Below are positions 1 to 7,882 of a stretch of 64,000 bases of DNA, in pieces. This stretch comes from Streptomyces sp. MMBL 11-1 (lineage in GTDB: Bacteria; Actinomycetota; Actinomycetes; Streptomycetales; Streptomycetaceae). The notes beneath the pieces are model-generated. The model was given only the letters and a program-made list of their open reading frames with translations. It ran no database searches and had not been told where the DNA came from. Positions within the stretch are counted from its first letter, which is position 1, and each line of letters starts with the position of its first letter. Made by a program: the position numbers and the translations under genes. The DNA lies in NCBI RefSeq assembly GCF_028622875.1, contig NZ_CP117709.1:3971001-4035000 (forward strand). Reading direction: 5' to 3'.

Positions 1-97
1 CGCCCGCGAGGCGACCGCAGAACAGGTCTCGGGTTCCGGGGCGGCGGTAGTGGCCCGTGGTCTTGAGGGCGGCGCCGCGCACTGCGTAGGTCTCCAC
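1..97 (-). CDS. Small phage protein, 3' part cut by window edge
   Basis: The minus strand has a GTG at 97 preceded by an AAGGGAGA-type ribosome binding site about 10 bases upstream. The reading frame stays open to the window edge (VETYAVRGAALKTTGHYRR...). It lies downstream of the hairpin at 118-144, so it probably starts another small early unit of element 1. I do not recognise the family and only about 32 residues are visible. Confidence 0.5.
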   Translation of the reverse strand, partial: METYAVRGAALKTTGHYRRPGTRDLFCGRLAG

Positions 98-117
98 TGG
101 GGGTGTCTCCCTTGGCG

Positions 118-144
118 GGGCCCGCCCTCGGTGGGCGGGCCCCT
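118..144 (-). terminator. GC-rich hairpin after the 154-507 gene
   Basis: GGGGCCCGCCC and GGGCGGGCCCC form a perfect 11-bp stem around a 5-base loop, just past the stop of the leftward gene at 154-507. No U-tract is evident, as is usual for Streptomyces terminators. Confidence 0.6.
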
Positions 145-153
145 TCGGCGGTG

Positions 154-507
154 TCAGGCGGCGGGGACGATCAGGACCAGGTCGGCGGCGGGCCACGGGT
201 CGCACACGTCCCACGGGTTGTCGTCGCCGAGGTCGACGACGGGCCCCTCGTGGTCGGTCATGGTGGCGCACGACCCACACCCGCACGTCGGGTCGTACGG
301 CTTGGGGCGGGCGGTGTACTGGTCGTTGAAGTAGTCGGCGGCGGGCATCCGCTCGCCGTACGCCACGAACGACGCGAGGACGGTGTCGCCCTCGACAACC
401 TGCTCGGCGCGCACGATGCGGGCGGCGGCGGGGTCGACCAGCAGGGGGGCGTGATCCTCGTCGGCGGGGAGCGCCGTCACGACCACGGGGAAGAACTCGA
501 CGAACAT
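154..507 (-). CDS. Hypothetical element 1 protein, 117 aa
   Basis: The start is the ATG at 507, with a GAAGGGA ribosome binding site a few bases upstream; the longer frame upstream has no such site. The product is acidic (MFVEFFPVVVTAL...), with a central CGCGSCA cysteine cluster that could bind metal. It is the last gene of the unit that begins at 1426, with a 55-base gap after its neighbour. I do not recognise the family. Confidence 0.65.
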   Translation of the reverse strand: MFVEFFPVVVTALPADEDHAPLLVDPAAARIVRAEQVVEGDTVLASFVAYGERMPAADYFNDQYTARPKPYDPTCGCGSCATMTDHEGPVVDLGDDNPWDVCDPWPAADLVLIVPAA

Positions 508-562
508 CGTGTGTCCCTTCGGGGGTGGGGGCGCCCACGCGGGGCGCCCCCTCGGTGGTCGG

Positions 563-1426
563 TCAGGCGCGGTTGTCGATGACGTGGGCACGGACGGCGG
601 CGGCGGCCTGCTCCCAGAACTTCCACTCGCCGTCGAACTCGGTCCAGCGGCCGTCCTCACCCGTGATGTGCGCCTCGATGGGGCGTCCGGGCCACACGAT
701 GCCGCGCTCGGTGCCGTCCTCGAACACGACGACGTATCCGGCGGTCGACCACGCGCAGTACCAGCCATCGCGCTGCACGTGGTCGGGGTACTCGGTCACG
801 TCCTGGTCTTCCTGCGACATGCACACGTCGCGGTAACGCTGCGGCAGGAAGGTGAGGACGCCGTACGGGCGCAGCTTCTCGACGGCGCGCTCGAACGCGC
901 CCTCGCGGGTCTGCTGGCCAACGAACACGTAGTCGCGGCTCGGCAGCTGCGAGCCGTCGGCGGCGACGCGCTCGACGGTCCAGTACCCGTCAAGGGGCTT
1001 GCCCGCCGTGTTGAAAACTCGGTACTCGGTGCCGTGCATCTGGAAGGCGGAACGGCCCTGCTCGTCGGGCTCGCCGAGGGCGGGCTCGGGCGCGGCCTCG
1101 CGGCTGTGGGTGCCGTTGCACTCGTCGGCGCGGCCCGTCTCGGCGCAGTCGCACGGGCAACCGCAGTCCTCGACGGCGCGCACCCAGAACACGTACGCGT
1201 CACAGGTCCACTCGCCGACGATCTCGGCGTCGGGCAGCTGGGCGAGCTTGTCGAGCAGGGCGTCGAACTCGGTGTCGTCCTCGGCGTCCTCGGCCGTGTT
1301 CGCGATGTCGGCCTCAAGCCATGCGCGGGCGCCGTCGAGGTCCGGCAGGCACTCGATGCGGTACTCGGGGTCGAGGCCGATCTCGTTCATGCCGACGTGG
1401 TATCGGGTCCGGCTGCTGGTGTTCAT
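563..1426 (-). CDS. Hypothetical element 1 protein, 287 aa
   Basis: The start is the ATG at 1426 (MNTSSRTRYHVGMNE), preceded by GGGAGCGACC. The acidic product has a cysteine cluster (EDCGCPCDCAETGRADEC) near residue 90, then two segments resembling a repeated beta-rich unit (TEYRVFNTAGKPLDGYWTVE and GWYCAWSTAGYVVVFEDG). It leads its own transcription unit behind the operator-like region at 1493-1536. No assigned function; probably an accessory early phage protein. Confidence 0.65.
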   Translation of the reverse strand: MNTSSRTRYHVGMNEIGLDPEYRIECLPDLDGARAWLEADIANTAEDAEDDTEFDALLDKLAQLPDAEIVGEWTCDAYVFWVRAVEDCGCPCDCAETGRADECNGTHSREAAPEPALGEPDEQGRSAFQMHGTEYRVFNTAGKPLDGYWTVERVAADGSQLPSRDYVFVGQQTREGAFERAVEKLRPYGVLTFLPQRYRDVCMSQEDQDVTEYPDHVQRDGWYCAWSTAGYVVVFEDGTERGIVWPGRPIEAHITGEDGRWTEFDGEWKFWEQAAAAVRAHVIDNRA

Positions 1427-1492
1427 CGGGGGTCGCTCCCTTGGTCGGTGTGGCGGGTGAGGGCCGCCGTTGTGTTGTTGTGGGAGCACTGT

Positions 1493-1536
1493 AACCACTT
1501 CTGAAGTCACTTCACAAGTCTGTTCAGAAGTTGGTT
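1493..1536. promoter_or_regulatory. Nested inverted repeats before the 1426 gene
   Basis: AACCACTTCTGA (1493-1504) and TCAGAAGTTGGTT (1524-1536) form an imperfect inverted repeat. Between and overlapping them are two smaller perfect palindromes, ACTTCtGAAGT (1497-1507) and GAAGTcACTTC (1503-1513). This AT-richer block lies between the terminator at 1544-1573 and the gene starting at 1426, as expected for a controlled promoter. The regulator is not identified. Confidence 0.5.
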
Positions 1537-1543
1537 CACGAAA

Positions 1544-1573
1544 GGGGGTGCCGAGCAACTGCCCGGCACCCCC
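1544..1573 (-). terminator. Strong hairpin ending the 5242-to-1594 unit
   Basis: GGGGGTGCCG (1544-1553) and CGGCACCCCC (1564-1573) are perfect 10-base complements around a 10-base loop, 20 bases past the stop of the gene at 1594-2412. It separates that unit from the promoter region of the next leftward gene. Confidence 0.75.
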
Positions 1574-1593
1574 GGCGACTTGGGGCCCGGCCC

Positions 1594-2412
1594 CTACGCG
1601 GCGGGTTGCTGCCGGGCCTCGGCGAGGGCGACCCACAGGGCGACCAGGTCGGCCCCCCGCCACTCCCCGGCCTGGCGGCCGTCGGCGGGCGCGGTGCACG
1701 CTGCGCCGGTCGAGCAGACGACGACCGGCTCGCCCCCCGGACGGGTCCGGCCGGTCAGGCACCCGGCGCACCACGGGCACGGCTCGGCGAGCGTCGTCGA
1801 CCGGCCGTCGCGGCCGAGGGCCCGCTCGACCGTGCGGCGTGCCCGGCTCGCGGTCGCGGCGACGTGGTCGAGCAGGCGGACCGGCATCGGCTCGAACAGG
1901 TCGCCCGCCGGTTCGTCGAGGGCTCGGCCCTCAAGCCACACGGCGGCCCAGTGCAGACCGAACGCGCGGGAGCCGGGCGAGGTCTGCGCCTGGTAGTGCC
2001 ATCGGGCCGGGTCGGCGGCGTCGGCCTGGTCCGTGACGGACCGGCCCCGGCTGTCGCGCGCCGGTCGTATGGGGCGCTGCACGTACTCGGCGACGGCGTC
2101 GGCGAGGTCGAACAGGTCGCGCTCGACCTCGGTCGCGGCGTCGAGGGCGTCGAGGTTGAGCGGGGCCGGGTGCTCGCGCAGGATCAGGGGGAGCCGGCCG
2201 ACGGTCGCCGCCGGCTGCTCGTCCTCGACGGTGTCGGCCTGCTCGGCGAGGTGTCCGTCGATGTACGCGCGGGAGTCGCGCGGCGGCCACTCGGCGGCCG
2301 GTCGGCGGCCGATCGCGGCGAGCAGGTCGCCCCACTGCTCGCGCACGGCGGCGAGGTCGACGGCGGCGCGGCGGGCGACCGGCGGCGCGGTGTGGTCGAG
2401 GGGGGTCGTCAT
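1594..2412 (-). CDS. Zinc-ribbon phage protein, 272 aa
   Basis: The start is the ATG at 2412 (MTTPLDHTAPPVARR). The N-terminal two thirds is helical and acidic. The C-terminal part holds a four-cysteine cluster (CPWCAGCLTG, then CSTGAACTAP) near residues 210-245 that suggests a zinc ribbon, followed by a tryptophan-containing helix. It is the last gene of the unit that begins at the HNH gene. The function is unknown; nucleic-acid or protein binding is an inference from the cysteines. Confidence 0.65.
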   Translation of the reverse strand: MTTPLDHTAPPVARRAAVDLAAVREQWGDLLAAIGRRPAAEWPPRDSRAYIDGHLAEQADTVEDEQPAATVGRLPLILREHPAPLNLDALDAATEVERDLFDLADAVAEYVQRPIRPARDSRGRSVTDQADAADPARWHYQAQTSPGSRAFGLHWAAVWLEGRALDEPAGDLFEPMPVRLLDHVAATASRARRTVERALGRDGRSTTLAEPCPWCAGCLTGRTRPGGEPVVVCSTGAACTAPADGRQAGEWRGADLVALWVALAEARQQPAA

Positions 2413-2465
2413 GGGTGCTGCTCCTGTGCTCGGTGCGTACGGCGGGGCGGGGGCGGGGTGGCCGG

Positions 2466-3269
2466 TCAGGCGGGGGCCTGGTCGAGGACGTGCCGGACGC
2501 GCTCGGCGAGGTCGTGGCGGCCGTTGGCGTACGCGAGGTCGGTCGGTAGGCCGAGGCGCGGCCGGGGCTCCTCGGGCAGTGCGGCCCGGACGGCGGCGAG
2601 CTGCTGCTCAAGGGACTTGGCGCGCACGTGCTCGGCGCGGGCGTCGGCTGCGTTGTCGCGCGCGTCCTTCTCCAGTCGGCGTATGCGCTGCTCGGCCGTG
2701 GCGAGGGCGATGTCGTGGTCGCGCTGCTGCTCGGCGAGGCATGCCCGCGTCGATTCGGCGGCCTCGGCGAACGCTGCGTGCATGGCGGTCTGTCCGGCGT
2801 TCATGGCGGCGAGGTCGCCGTCGAGGGCCTGCTCGATGCGCTCGGCGTAGACGGCGGCGGCCCCCATAGGCGAACCGGCGCGCATCCGGTGCGCAAGGTC
2901 GCGCACGCGGTCGAGGGCGCGGTCGGCGGCGGCACGGTGGCGCTCGGCCTCATTGCTGCACTGGTGCGCGGCGCGCGCTATCTCCTCGGCCTGCCTGGCG
3001 CGCTCCTCGGCCTCGACGATCGCGGCGTCGGCGGCCTCGCGGTGCCGGGCGAGGGCACGCGTCGACCCGGCGTTCGCCTTGCGGGACTCGTCGGCGGTGC
3101 GCCGCTCCTCGGCGACGTACTCGCGCAACAGGGCGGCCTCAGTGCGGCTGAGGGTGCCACGGTCGGCACGGGCGAGCAGGATGTCGAGCCCGGCGCGTCG
3201 GTCGCTGCGCTCGTGGTCGCGCCCCTTGGTGCGGGAGTGCCGCCGGCGGCGCGGGGCGGTGGTGGTCAT
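2466..3269 (-). CDS. Coiled-coil protein, 267 aa
   Basis: The ATG at 3269 (MTTTAPRRRRHSR) overlaps the stop of the upstream gene at 3266. A basic N terminus is followed by a long alanine/glutamate/arginine-rich heptad-like stretch (about residues 45-230: ERARQAEEIARAAH, AEQRIRRLEKDARDNA), predicted to be coiled coil. The C terminus (RHDLAERVRHVLDQAPA) resembles tails of small Streptomyces phage proteins. A structural or scaffold role is possible but not shown. Confidence 0.65.
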   Translation of the reverse strand: MTTTAPRRRRHSRTKGRDHERSDRRAGLDILLARADRGTLSRTEAALLREYVAEERRTADESRKANAGSTRALARHREAADAAIVEAEERARQAEEIARAAHQCSNEAERHRAAADRALDRVRDLAHRMRAGSPMGAAAVYAERIEQALDGDLAAMNAGQTAMHAAFAEAAESTRACLAEQQRDHDIALATAEQRIRRLEKDARDNAADARAEHVRAKSLEQQLAAVRAALPEEPRPRLGLPTDLAYANGRHDLAERVRHVLDQAPA

Positions 3270-3478
3270 CGGTCGTTCTCCTCGGTGCGTTCGGTGAGCA
3301 CTCGGCATGTGGTGCAGCCGCGGGGGCATCGGCCTTCCCCCTTGGCGAGGCGCAACAGGGCTCGGTCGGCGGTGCGGTCGCGGAGCGGGCCGGGGTCGCG
3401 GCGGCGTGCCCACAGGCCGAGGGGCACGCCGGACGCGAGGAACAGGGCGAGGACGATCGCCCACGCTGCGCCGCTCAC
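3266..3478 (-). CDS. Single-span membrane protein, 70 aa
   Basis: The start is a GTG at 3478 overlapping the upstream stop (GTGA). Residues 3-25 (AAWAIVLALFLASGVPLGLW) form a hydrophobic segment followed by arginines, giving one membrane span with the C terminus probably cytoplasmic. The tail carries a C-x3-C-x2-C cluster (CPRGCTTC). It is coupled to both neighbours by 4-base overlaps. Function unknown. Confidence 0.6.
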   Translation of the reverse strand: MSGAAWAIVLALFLASGVPLGLWARRRDPGPLRDRTADRALLRLAKGEGRCPRGCTTCRVLTERTEENDR

Positions 3479-4131
3479 TCGGTGACCTGGGCTTCGAGGC
3501 CGGTCGCGTGCCGGTCGAGCAGCCTCCGCGTGTGCTGCATACCGGTGAGCAGGCCGCGTGTGCCCCGGTTGACCCCGTGCTCGTCGCGGTACTCGTCGGT
3601 GTCGCGCTGGGCGAGGGCGGACAGCTCGCGTGTGTGCGCGGCGAGCAGGACCAGGGCGGCGGCGAGGGCCTGCTCGGGGGACCGGCGGGCGTCGTCGAGC
3701 AGTACGTCGCGCAGCGTGATGACCACGGGGTGACTGGCCTCGGCGTTGAACGCGAGGGCGCTCCGTACGTCGGCGACCCAATCCGTCGCCGGCTGCTGCG
3801 CCTCGGGCTCGGCCATGGCGGCGAGGCCGAGGGCGGCGAGGTCGGGGTCGTCGGCGGGCAGCTGGTCGGCGACGGCGGCGAGCAGGGCGTCGAGACCGGC
3901 GGGGCGCGGTACGGGGGCGTCGTGAAGGGGGCACGGCGCGCCGGTCGCGTACGCGGTGTCGCATGCCCCGGCGGGGCTCTCCAGGGAGTTGGCGAGCTGT
4001 CGCAGGATGTCGGCGGCCACGGGGCGGGGAAGGTTGCACGCCACGTCGGCCGGTCCTTCGTTCGGCACGGTGACGATCAGGCGGTGAGTGTCGAGCGAGG
4101 CGAACGCGACGGCGTCGGGAATGCGGGTCAT
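3475..4131 (-). CDS. Hypothetical phage protein, 218 aa
   Basis: The start is the ATG at 4131 (MTRIPDAVAFASLDTH). The product is helical and acidic, with a middle stretch rich in alanine and leucine and the segment TDEYRDEHGVNRGTRGLLTG near the C terminus. It follows ssb after a 96-base gap that holds a hairpin. I cannot assign a family. Confidence 0.6.
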   Translation of the reverse strand: MTRIPDAVAFASLDTHRLIVTVPNEGPADVACNLPRPVAADILRQLANSLESPAGACDTAYATGAPCPLHDAPVPRPAGLDALLAAVADQLPADDPDLAALGLAAMAEPEAQQPATDWVADVRSALAFNAEASHPVVITLRDVLLDDARRSPEQALAAALVLLAAHTRELSALAQRDTDEYRDEHGVNRGTRGLLTGMQHTRRLLDRHATGLEAQVTE

Positions 4132-4189
4132 GGGGTGGTGCTCCTGTCTCGTGTCCGAAGGGGTCGAGGTGGTGCTCACGCGCGCGGGA

Positions 4190-4213
4190 GGGCCCGCGTC
4201 CGGACGCGCGGCC
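4190..4213. terminator. Perfect GC palindrome between ssb and the 4131 gene
   Basis: CGCGTCCGGACGCG (4195-4208) is a perfect palindrome extended by flanking GGCC/GGCC bases, able to form a stable hairpin just after the ssb stop. It could attenuate read-through; it is too compact to call a full terminator with certainty. Confidence 0.4.
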
Positions 4214-4226
4214 CGGACGGGGCCGG

Positions 4227-4724
4227 TCAGAACGGGGGCTCGGTGCTTCCCTGGGTCGCCCACGGGTCGCCCTGCTGCTGGCCGTATCCCTGGGCCTGCT
4301 GGCCGTACGACTGCTGTCCGTACGCCTGCTGGGCGGGCTGCTGGCCTCGCTGGGCGTTGCCCGTCGCCTTGGTGACAGCCGCGGTTGCGCGGAGCAGCGA
4401 CGGGGCGACCTCGTCGGCCTGTATCTCGTAGCTGCTGCGCTTGCTGCCGTCGGTGGCTTCGTACTGGCGCTGGGTGAGGCGGCCGACGACGATCACGCGG
4501 TCGCCGCGCTTGATGGACTCGGCGACGTGCTCGGCCTGCTGGCGCCATACGGCCACGCCGAGGAACACCGGCTCGCCGTCTTCCCACTCGTTCGTCTGGC
4601 GGTTGAACTTGCGGGGGGTGTTGGCCATGCGGAAGTTGGCGACGGCGGCGCCGGACGGGGTGAACCTGAGTTCCGGGTCGGCAACGAGGTTGCCCGTGAA
4701 TGTGATGACGGTGTCGCCACTCAT
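4227..4724 (-). CDS. ssb: Single-stranded DNA-binding protein
   Basis: This 165-aa protein binds single-stranded DNA and protects replication and recombination intermediates. The OB fold occupies residues 1-115, with the family hallmarks [27 protein letters not shown] and [18 protein letters not shown] flexible Gln/Gly-rich linker follows ([15 protein letters not shown]). The last residues (STEPPF) are a shortened form of the acidic DDDIPF tip that recruits partner proteins. The start is the ATG at 4724. It shares element 1 with an ERF annealing protein, so it probably serves phage replication and recombination. Confidence 0.93.
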   Translation of the reverse strand: MSGDTVITFTGNLVADPELRFTPSGAAVANFRMANTPRKFNRQTNEWEDGEPVFLGVAVWRQQAEHVAESIKRGDRVIVVGRLTQRQYEATDGSKRSSYEIQADEVAPSLLRATAAVTKATGNAQRGQQPAQQAYGQQSYGQQAQGYGQQQGDPWATQGSTEPPF

Positions 4725-4726
4725 GG

Positions 4727-5242
4727 TTATGCGGCCCTTTCGAGGGTGCGGGATGTGCGGGGGCGTAGGGGCGCGACGGGGGCGAGGCGGGCCTCGCGGG
4801 CGCGGGCTCGGGCGGCTCGGGCGGCGGCGTTCTTGCACGCCCGGCACTTCCTCGTTCCGTCCTTCGCGCGGATGGTGTTCGGCTGGTCGTAGGCGTGGCC
4901 GGCGGGGCAGTGCGTGACTGCGGCTCGCTGCGCGACGTGGTTGGTCGAGCGGAGCACGTTCACGCGGTGCGTGACGGCCTCAAGGTGGCCGGGGGCGACG
5001 CACTCGCGGCGGCGGCACCGGTGGTCGACCTCAAGGCCGGCGGGTATCGGGCCGAGGTGCTGTTCGTAGGCGTAGCGGTGGGCCTTGACGGTGCGGCCGG
5101 CGACCCAAAAGGTCCCGTAACCCTTCTCGTTCTGGGCGCCGTCCCACAGGTGGCAGGGGCCGGGGCAGTCCCGGCGGAGTGACCAGGGGCCCGCGGGGTT
5201 CACCTTGGCGGCGAACCGGGCGGCCGGGGTGGGCCGTTCCAT
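4727..5242 (-). CDS. HNH-family endonuclease
   Basis: The 171-aa product has an HNH core: [20 protein letters not shown], then [20 protein letters not shown] with [15 protein letters not shown], the pattern of phage HNH nucleases (His-Arg, D-H and a late His). A second cysteine group (CPAGH...CRACK) may add a zinc site. The ATG at 5242 lies just after the repeated operator at 5275-5318, so it is the first gene of its leftward unit, with ssb 3 bases downstream. It may be a homing-type nuclease or assist packaging or recombination; the sequence does not decide. Confidence 0.8.
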   Translation of the reverse strand: MERPTPAARFAAKVNPAGPWSLRRDCPGPCHLWDGAQNEKGYGTFWVAGRTVKAHRYAYEQHLGPIPAGLEVDHRCRRRECVAPGHLEAVTHRVNVLRSTNHVAQRAAVTHCPAGHAYDQPNTIRAKDGTRKCRACKNAAARAARARAREARLAPVAPLRPRTSRTLERAA

Positions 5243-5274
5243 GGATGTACCTCCGTCGGGATGTAGTGGCCTTG

Positions 5275-5318
5275 CCAGACAGACAGGCTATCTGTCTGGG
5301 CAGAAAGCTAGCAGACAG
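5275..5318. promoter_or_regulatory. Operator O1, copy 2 (HNH promoter)
   Basis: CCAGACAG (5275-5282) and CTGTCTGG (5292-5299) form a perfect inverted repeat with a 9-base spacer, and a further half-site GCAGACAG follows at 5311-5318. A near-identical block occurs at 12476-12496 before the cro-like gene, including the shared flanking CAGAAAG and TAGCA bases. The two sites probably bind the same element 1 regulator. Confidence 0.7.
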
Positions 5319-5354
5319 GGGGGCGCGCCGGTCATGGGGAAAGCGCCCCCCTGT
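5315..5354 (-). terminator. 12-bp hairpin ending the 12458-to-5362 unit
   Basis: ACAGGGGGGCGC (5315-5326) and GCGCCCCCCTGT (5343-5354) are perfect complements around a 16-base loop, directly past the stop of the gene at 5362-5532. It partly touches the third O1 half-site, so termination of one unit and control of the next lie next to each other. Confidence 0.7.
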
Positions 5355-5361
5355 TCTGCGG

Positions 5362-5532
5362 CTATGCGGCGGCCGGTGCGCCGCTCTCGGGCTCGTCGAG
5401 GGTGAGCGTCCACCCCACGGCGGTGAGTTCGCCGGCGACGGCCTCGGCCACGTCCTCGGCGTCCTGTAGGCCGTTGCCGTGCGCGACCTCGACGGCGGCC
5501 CGGATGGCGGCGAGGGCGGCGTCGGGCATCAT
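5362..5532 (-). CDS. Hypothetical small protein, 56 aa
   Basis: The start is the ATG at 5532 (or the next codon at 5529), overlapping the upstream stop. The product is small, acidic and helical (MMPDAALAAIRAAVEVAHGN...), and is the last gene of the long leftward unit. No recognisable motif. Confidence 0.5.
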   Translation of the reverse strand: MMPDAALAAIRAAVEVAHGNGLQDAEDVAEAVAGELTAVGWTLTLDEPESGAPAAA

Positions 5533-6008
5533 CGCTGCGCGCCGGTCACGTGCCGGGCGTCGCGTCGTCCGCACTGCTCGCGGGCGACCGGCGGGCGCAC
5601 CATCATCCGGGCGAGGGCGTCGAGGTCGCGCTCGGACTTCTCAGCGGCGGCGCGGCGGGCGTCGGCGGCCTGCTCGGCCGCGCGGCGCTGCGCCTCGGCA
5701 CGGGCGCGGGCCTCGGCCTCGGCGGCGAGGGCGGCGGCGAGCTGGGCGGGCCCGTCGACCTCGAACCACGTCGACCAGCGGCCGTACCCGTGGTGCTCCT
5801 CGACGATGACGTACGCGCCCTGGTCGGCCATGCTGCGCGCGATGCGCCGGGCGGCCTTGCGGTCGCTGGTCGGCTTCACGGCGGGCCGGTCGGGACGGTC
5901 GTCCCACGATCCGGTGATCCGGTACCCGTTCGTGTTCTTCGTTCGGTCGGTCGCCTTGGCGCGGCGGCGGTGCGCGGCGCGCTCGGGGTGCTTCTTGTTC
6001 CGGTTCAT
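5529..6008 (-). CDS. Basic/coiled-coil phage protein, 159 aa
   Basis: The ATG at 6008 overlaps the upstream stop by 4 bases. A very basic N terminus (MNRNKKHPERAAHRRRAKATDR) precedes a region with DQGAYVIVEEHHGYGRWSTW, then a long alanine/glutamate/arginine coiled-coil segment. It may bind nucleic acid through the basic end. No family assigned. Confidence 0.6.
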   Translation of the reverse strand: MNRNKKHPERAAHRRRAKATDRTKNTNGYRITGSWDDRPDRPAVKPTSDRKAARRIARSMADQGAYVIVEEHHGYGRWSTWFEVDGPAQLAAALAAEAEARARAEAQRRAAEQAADARRAAAEKSERDLDALARMMVRPPVAREQCGRRDARHVTGAQR

Positions 6009-6709
6009 GCGGCCGGCTCCCTTGGGGCGTAGTGCTGGGCGGTGGCGAGGTCGAGGCGGGACGGGTGCGGCTTGGTGCGGTCCACGCGGCGCTTCCCGCC
6101 CTGCTGGCACGGCTGGCCGGGGCGCGCGCGGCACGTCACGTACGGGCACGTCACGTCGAGCGGGTCGGGCAGTCCGGCGGCGGCGCGGCGCTCGCGCTCG
6201 GCGCGCGTCTTGCGGAAGTCGGCGAGGGCATCGCGGACGGTCTTCGGCATGTAGTCGCCGAGGGCGGCGAGGCGGGCGGCGGCGAACTCGTTCCGCTCCT
6301 CGCGGGTGCTTCCGCCGGTCAGTTCGCGGTACACCGACGGGGCGGCCTGCCCGGCGGCTATGGCCTGCCTGGTGTCGGCGAGGACGGCGCGGTACGCCTG
6401 GTGGTCGTCGGGGTCGACCGGCGGCACGGGGTCGGTGTGGCGGCCGAGTACGTCGGCCTTGAACGCGTGCCAGGGGCGCGAAACGTCGCTCGGCTGGAGC
6501 CGGTAGGCGCTGCTCGCGATGTGGTGGCGGACGACGTGACCGGCGTGCCAGTCGCGGCCGTCGGGGTGCGGGGCGGTCGGCGGCACGTCGGCGAGCAGGT
6601 CGGCCCACTGGTCGAGGCGTTCGTCGGCCTCGGCCTGGTCGGCGGGGGCGAGGCGGGGGTCGAGGCTCACGGCGTACGCGAGCAGGGCGGCCACTTCTTC
6701 GCGCTTCAC
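6005..6709 (-). CDS. Phage protein with C-terminal zinc finger, 234 aa
   Basis: The GTG start at 6709 overlaps the upstream stop at 6706. The helical N-terminal part begins MKREEVAALLAYAVSLDPRL. The C-terminal part carries CPYVTCRARPGQPCQQGG followed by HPSRLDLA, which matches the C-x4-C-x7-C...H zinc-binding motif common in small actinophage proteins. It follows the probable replication initiator, which supports a role in DNA replication, but this is inference. Confidence 0.65.
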   Translation of the reverse strand: MKREEVAALLAYAVSLDPRLAPADQAEADERLDQWADLLADVPPTAPHPDGRDWHAGHVVRHHIASSAYRLQPSDVSRPWHAFKADVLGRHTDPVPPVDPDDHQAYRAVLADTRQAIAAGQAAPSVYRELTGGSTREERNEFAAARLAALGDYMPKTVRDALADFRKTRAERERRAAAGLPDPLDVTCPYVTCRARPGQPCQQGGKRRVDRTKPHPSRLDLATAQHYAPREPAA

Positions 6710-7656
6710 TGTGCGTTCTCCTGGGGGTTGAGGGCGGCGGCGAACATGTCGGCGGCGCGGGCTACGCGGCCGGGCCGTGCGGCGTCGAGGGGGATCACCT
6801 CGGCACCGGGCGAGGTCGGGGCCCCGGCGGGCACCGGGGGGAGCGCGGTCCAGCCGGGCAGGAAGTACCGGACCGAGCGCGGGCGGGAACGGGCCCGGCC
6901 CCACTGCCCACGGGCGTGGTCGACCAGGGCGGCGACGGATGTCCTCGCGACGATTGCCTCAAGGCGGAACCAGTCGGCCGTTTCGAGGGACCACTCGACG
7001 ACGATCCCGGCGGCGGTGAGCGCGTCGCGGAGCGGAACCACGTTCACCGGCACGGCGGGGGTCGAGGCGTAGCTAGCTTGCTGTACCTCCGTAGGAGGTA
7101 CAGCGGGACGGGACGGGTCGGGACGGGGGGACCGTGACGGTTCCTCGCCGTCACGGTGTGACCCGTGGCCCTGACCTGCGATGTCGTCGGGAAACTCGAT
7201 CTGATTCGCGAACGGTTCGCGATTTTCGCCCGACGGATCGCCGTCGATTCGCGGACGATTCGCCGACGGATCGCGCGGATTACGCTCCTGGTTCCGCTGC
7301 TCTGCGGCCCGTTCGCGGGCGCGTTTCTGGCGCTCGGCGGCGGCGGCGCGGTCGTCCTCGACGCGGGCGCGGGTCGGGTTGTAGGTCAGGAAGTCGTGCA
7401 TCACGTAGTCGCCGGCGGGCGGCTGCTCGCACCGGGTGCAGTCGTGCCCGTGGGCGTGCCACAGGCCGGACGCGACCAGCTTCCGGGCCTGGGGCGCGGT
7501 GCCGTACAGCTGGGCGACGACGCCCGGTATCACGCCCTCGGTGAGGTGCTGGGCCGCGTAGGCGCCCGCGCGGACCCACAGGCCGAGGGCCGCGTTACCG
7601 GCCTTGAGCAACTTCGGGTTCGTGTGCGCCGTGTCGTCGACTTTGAACCAGGTCAC
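6706..7656 (-). CDS. Probable phage replication initiator, winged-helix type
   Basis: This 316-aa protein starts MTWFKVDDTAHTNPKLLKAG. That opening, with GNAALGLWVRAGAYAAQHLTEGVIP after it, is typical of helix-turn-helix replication-initiation or replisome-organiser proteins of actinophages. A zinc-ribbon-like CTRCE lies near residue 75 and MHDFLTYNPTRARVEDDRAA continues the domain. The middle is basic and disordered, and the C-terminal 100 residues form a second helical domain (RDALTAAGIVVEWSLETADW). It sits upstream of ssb in the same element. Origin binding and helicase loading are inferred from the family, not visible here. Confidence 0.65.
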   Translation of the reverse strand: MTWFKVDDTAHTNPKLLKAGNAALGLWVRAGAYAAQHLTEGVIPGVVAQLYGTAPQARKLVASGLWHAHGHDCTRCEQPPAGDYVMHDFLTYNPTRARVEDDRAAAAERQKRARERAAEQRNQERNPRDPSANRPRIDGDPSGENREPFANQIEFPDDIAGQGHGSHRDGEEPSRSPRPDPSRPAVPPTEVQQASYASTPAVPVNVVPLRDALTAAGIVVEWSLETADWFRLEAIVARTSVAALVDHARGQWGRARSRPRSVRYFLPGWTALPPVPAGAPTSPGAEVIPLDAARPGRVARAADMFAAALNPQENAQ

Positions 7657-7726
7657 GGGGGTTGTGCTCCTTGGGATGGGGCGCCCGGGGCGAGGGGCCG
7701 GTCGGCTCGTCCTCGCCCCGGGGCGT

Positions 7727-7882
7727 TCACTGGGCGCGCTGGCGCTGGAAGTACGGGCGGGTCCGCGCGGGCTGGTGCTCCTCGCACCGCCACCCGCACA
7801 CGTACGGGCGGACCGGCCGCGCGCCGCATCGGGGGTTGCCGTGGTCGCACGCGGGCGGCGGCGGGGGCTCGGCGGCGCTCAC
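7727..7882 (-). CDS. Small cysteine-containing protein, 51 aa
   Basis: The GTG start at 7882 overlaps the methyltransferase stop (GTGA). Four cysteines in CDHGNPRCGARP and CGWRCEEHQPART suggest a tiny zinc-binding fold; the CGWRCEEHQP pattern recurs in short Streptomyces phage proteins. Translational coupling to the methyltransferase suggests co-expression. Function unknown. Confidence 0.55.
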   Translation of the reverse strand: MSAAEPPPPPACDHGNPRCGARPVRPYVCGWRCEEHQPARTRPYFQRQRAQ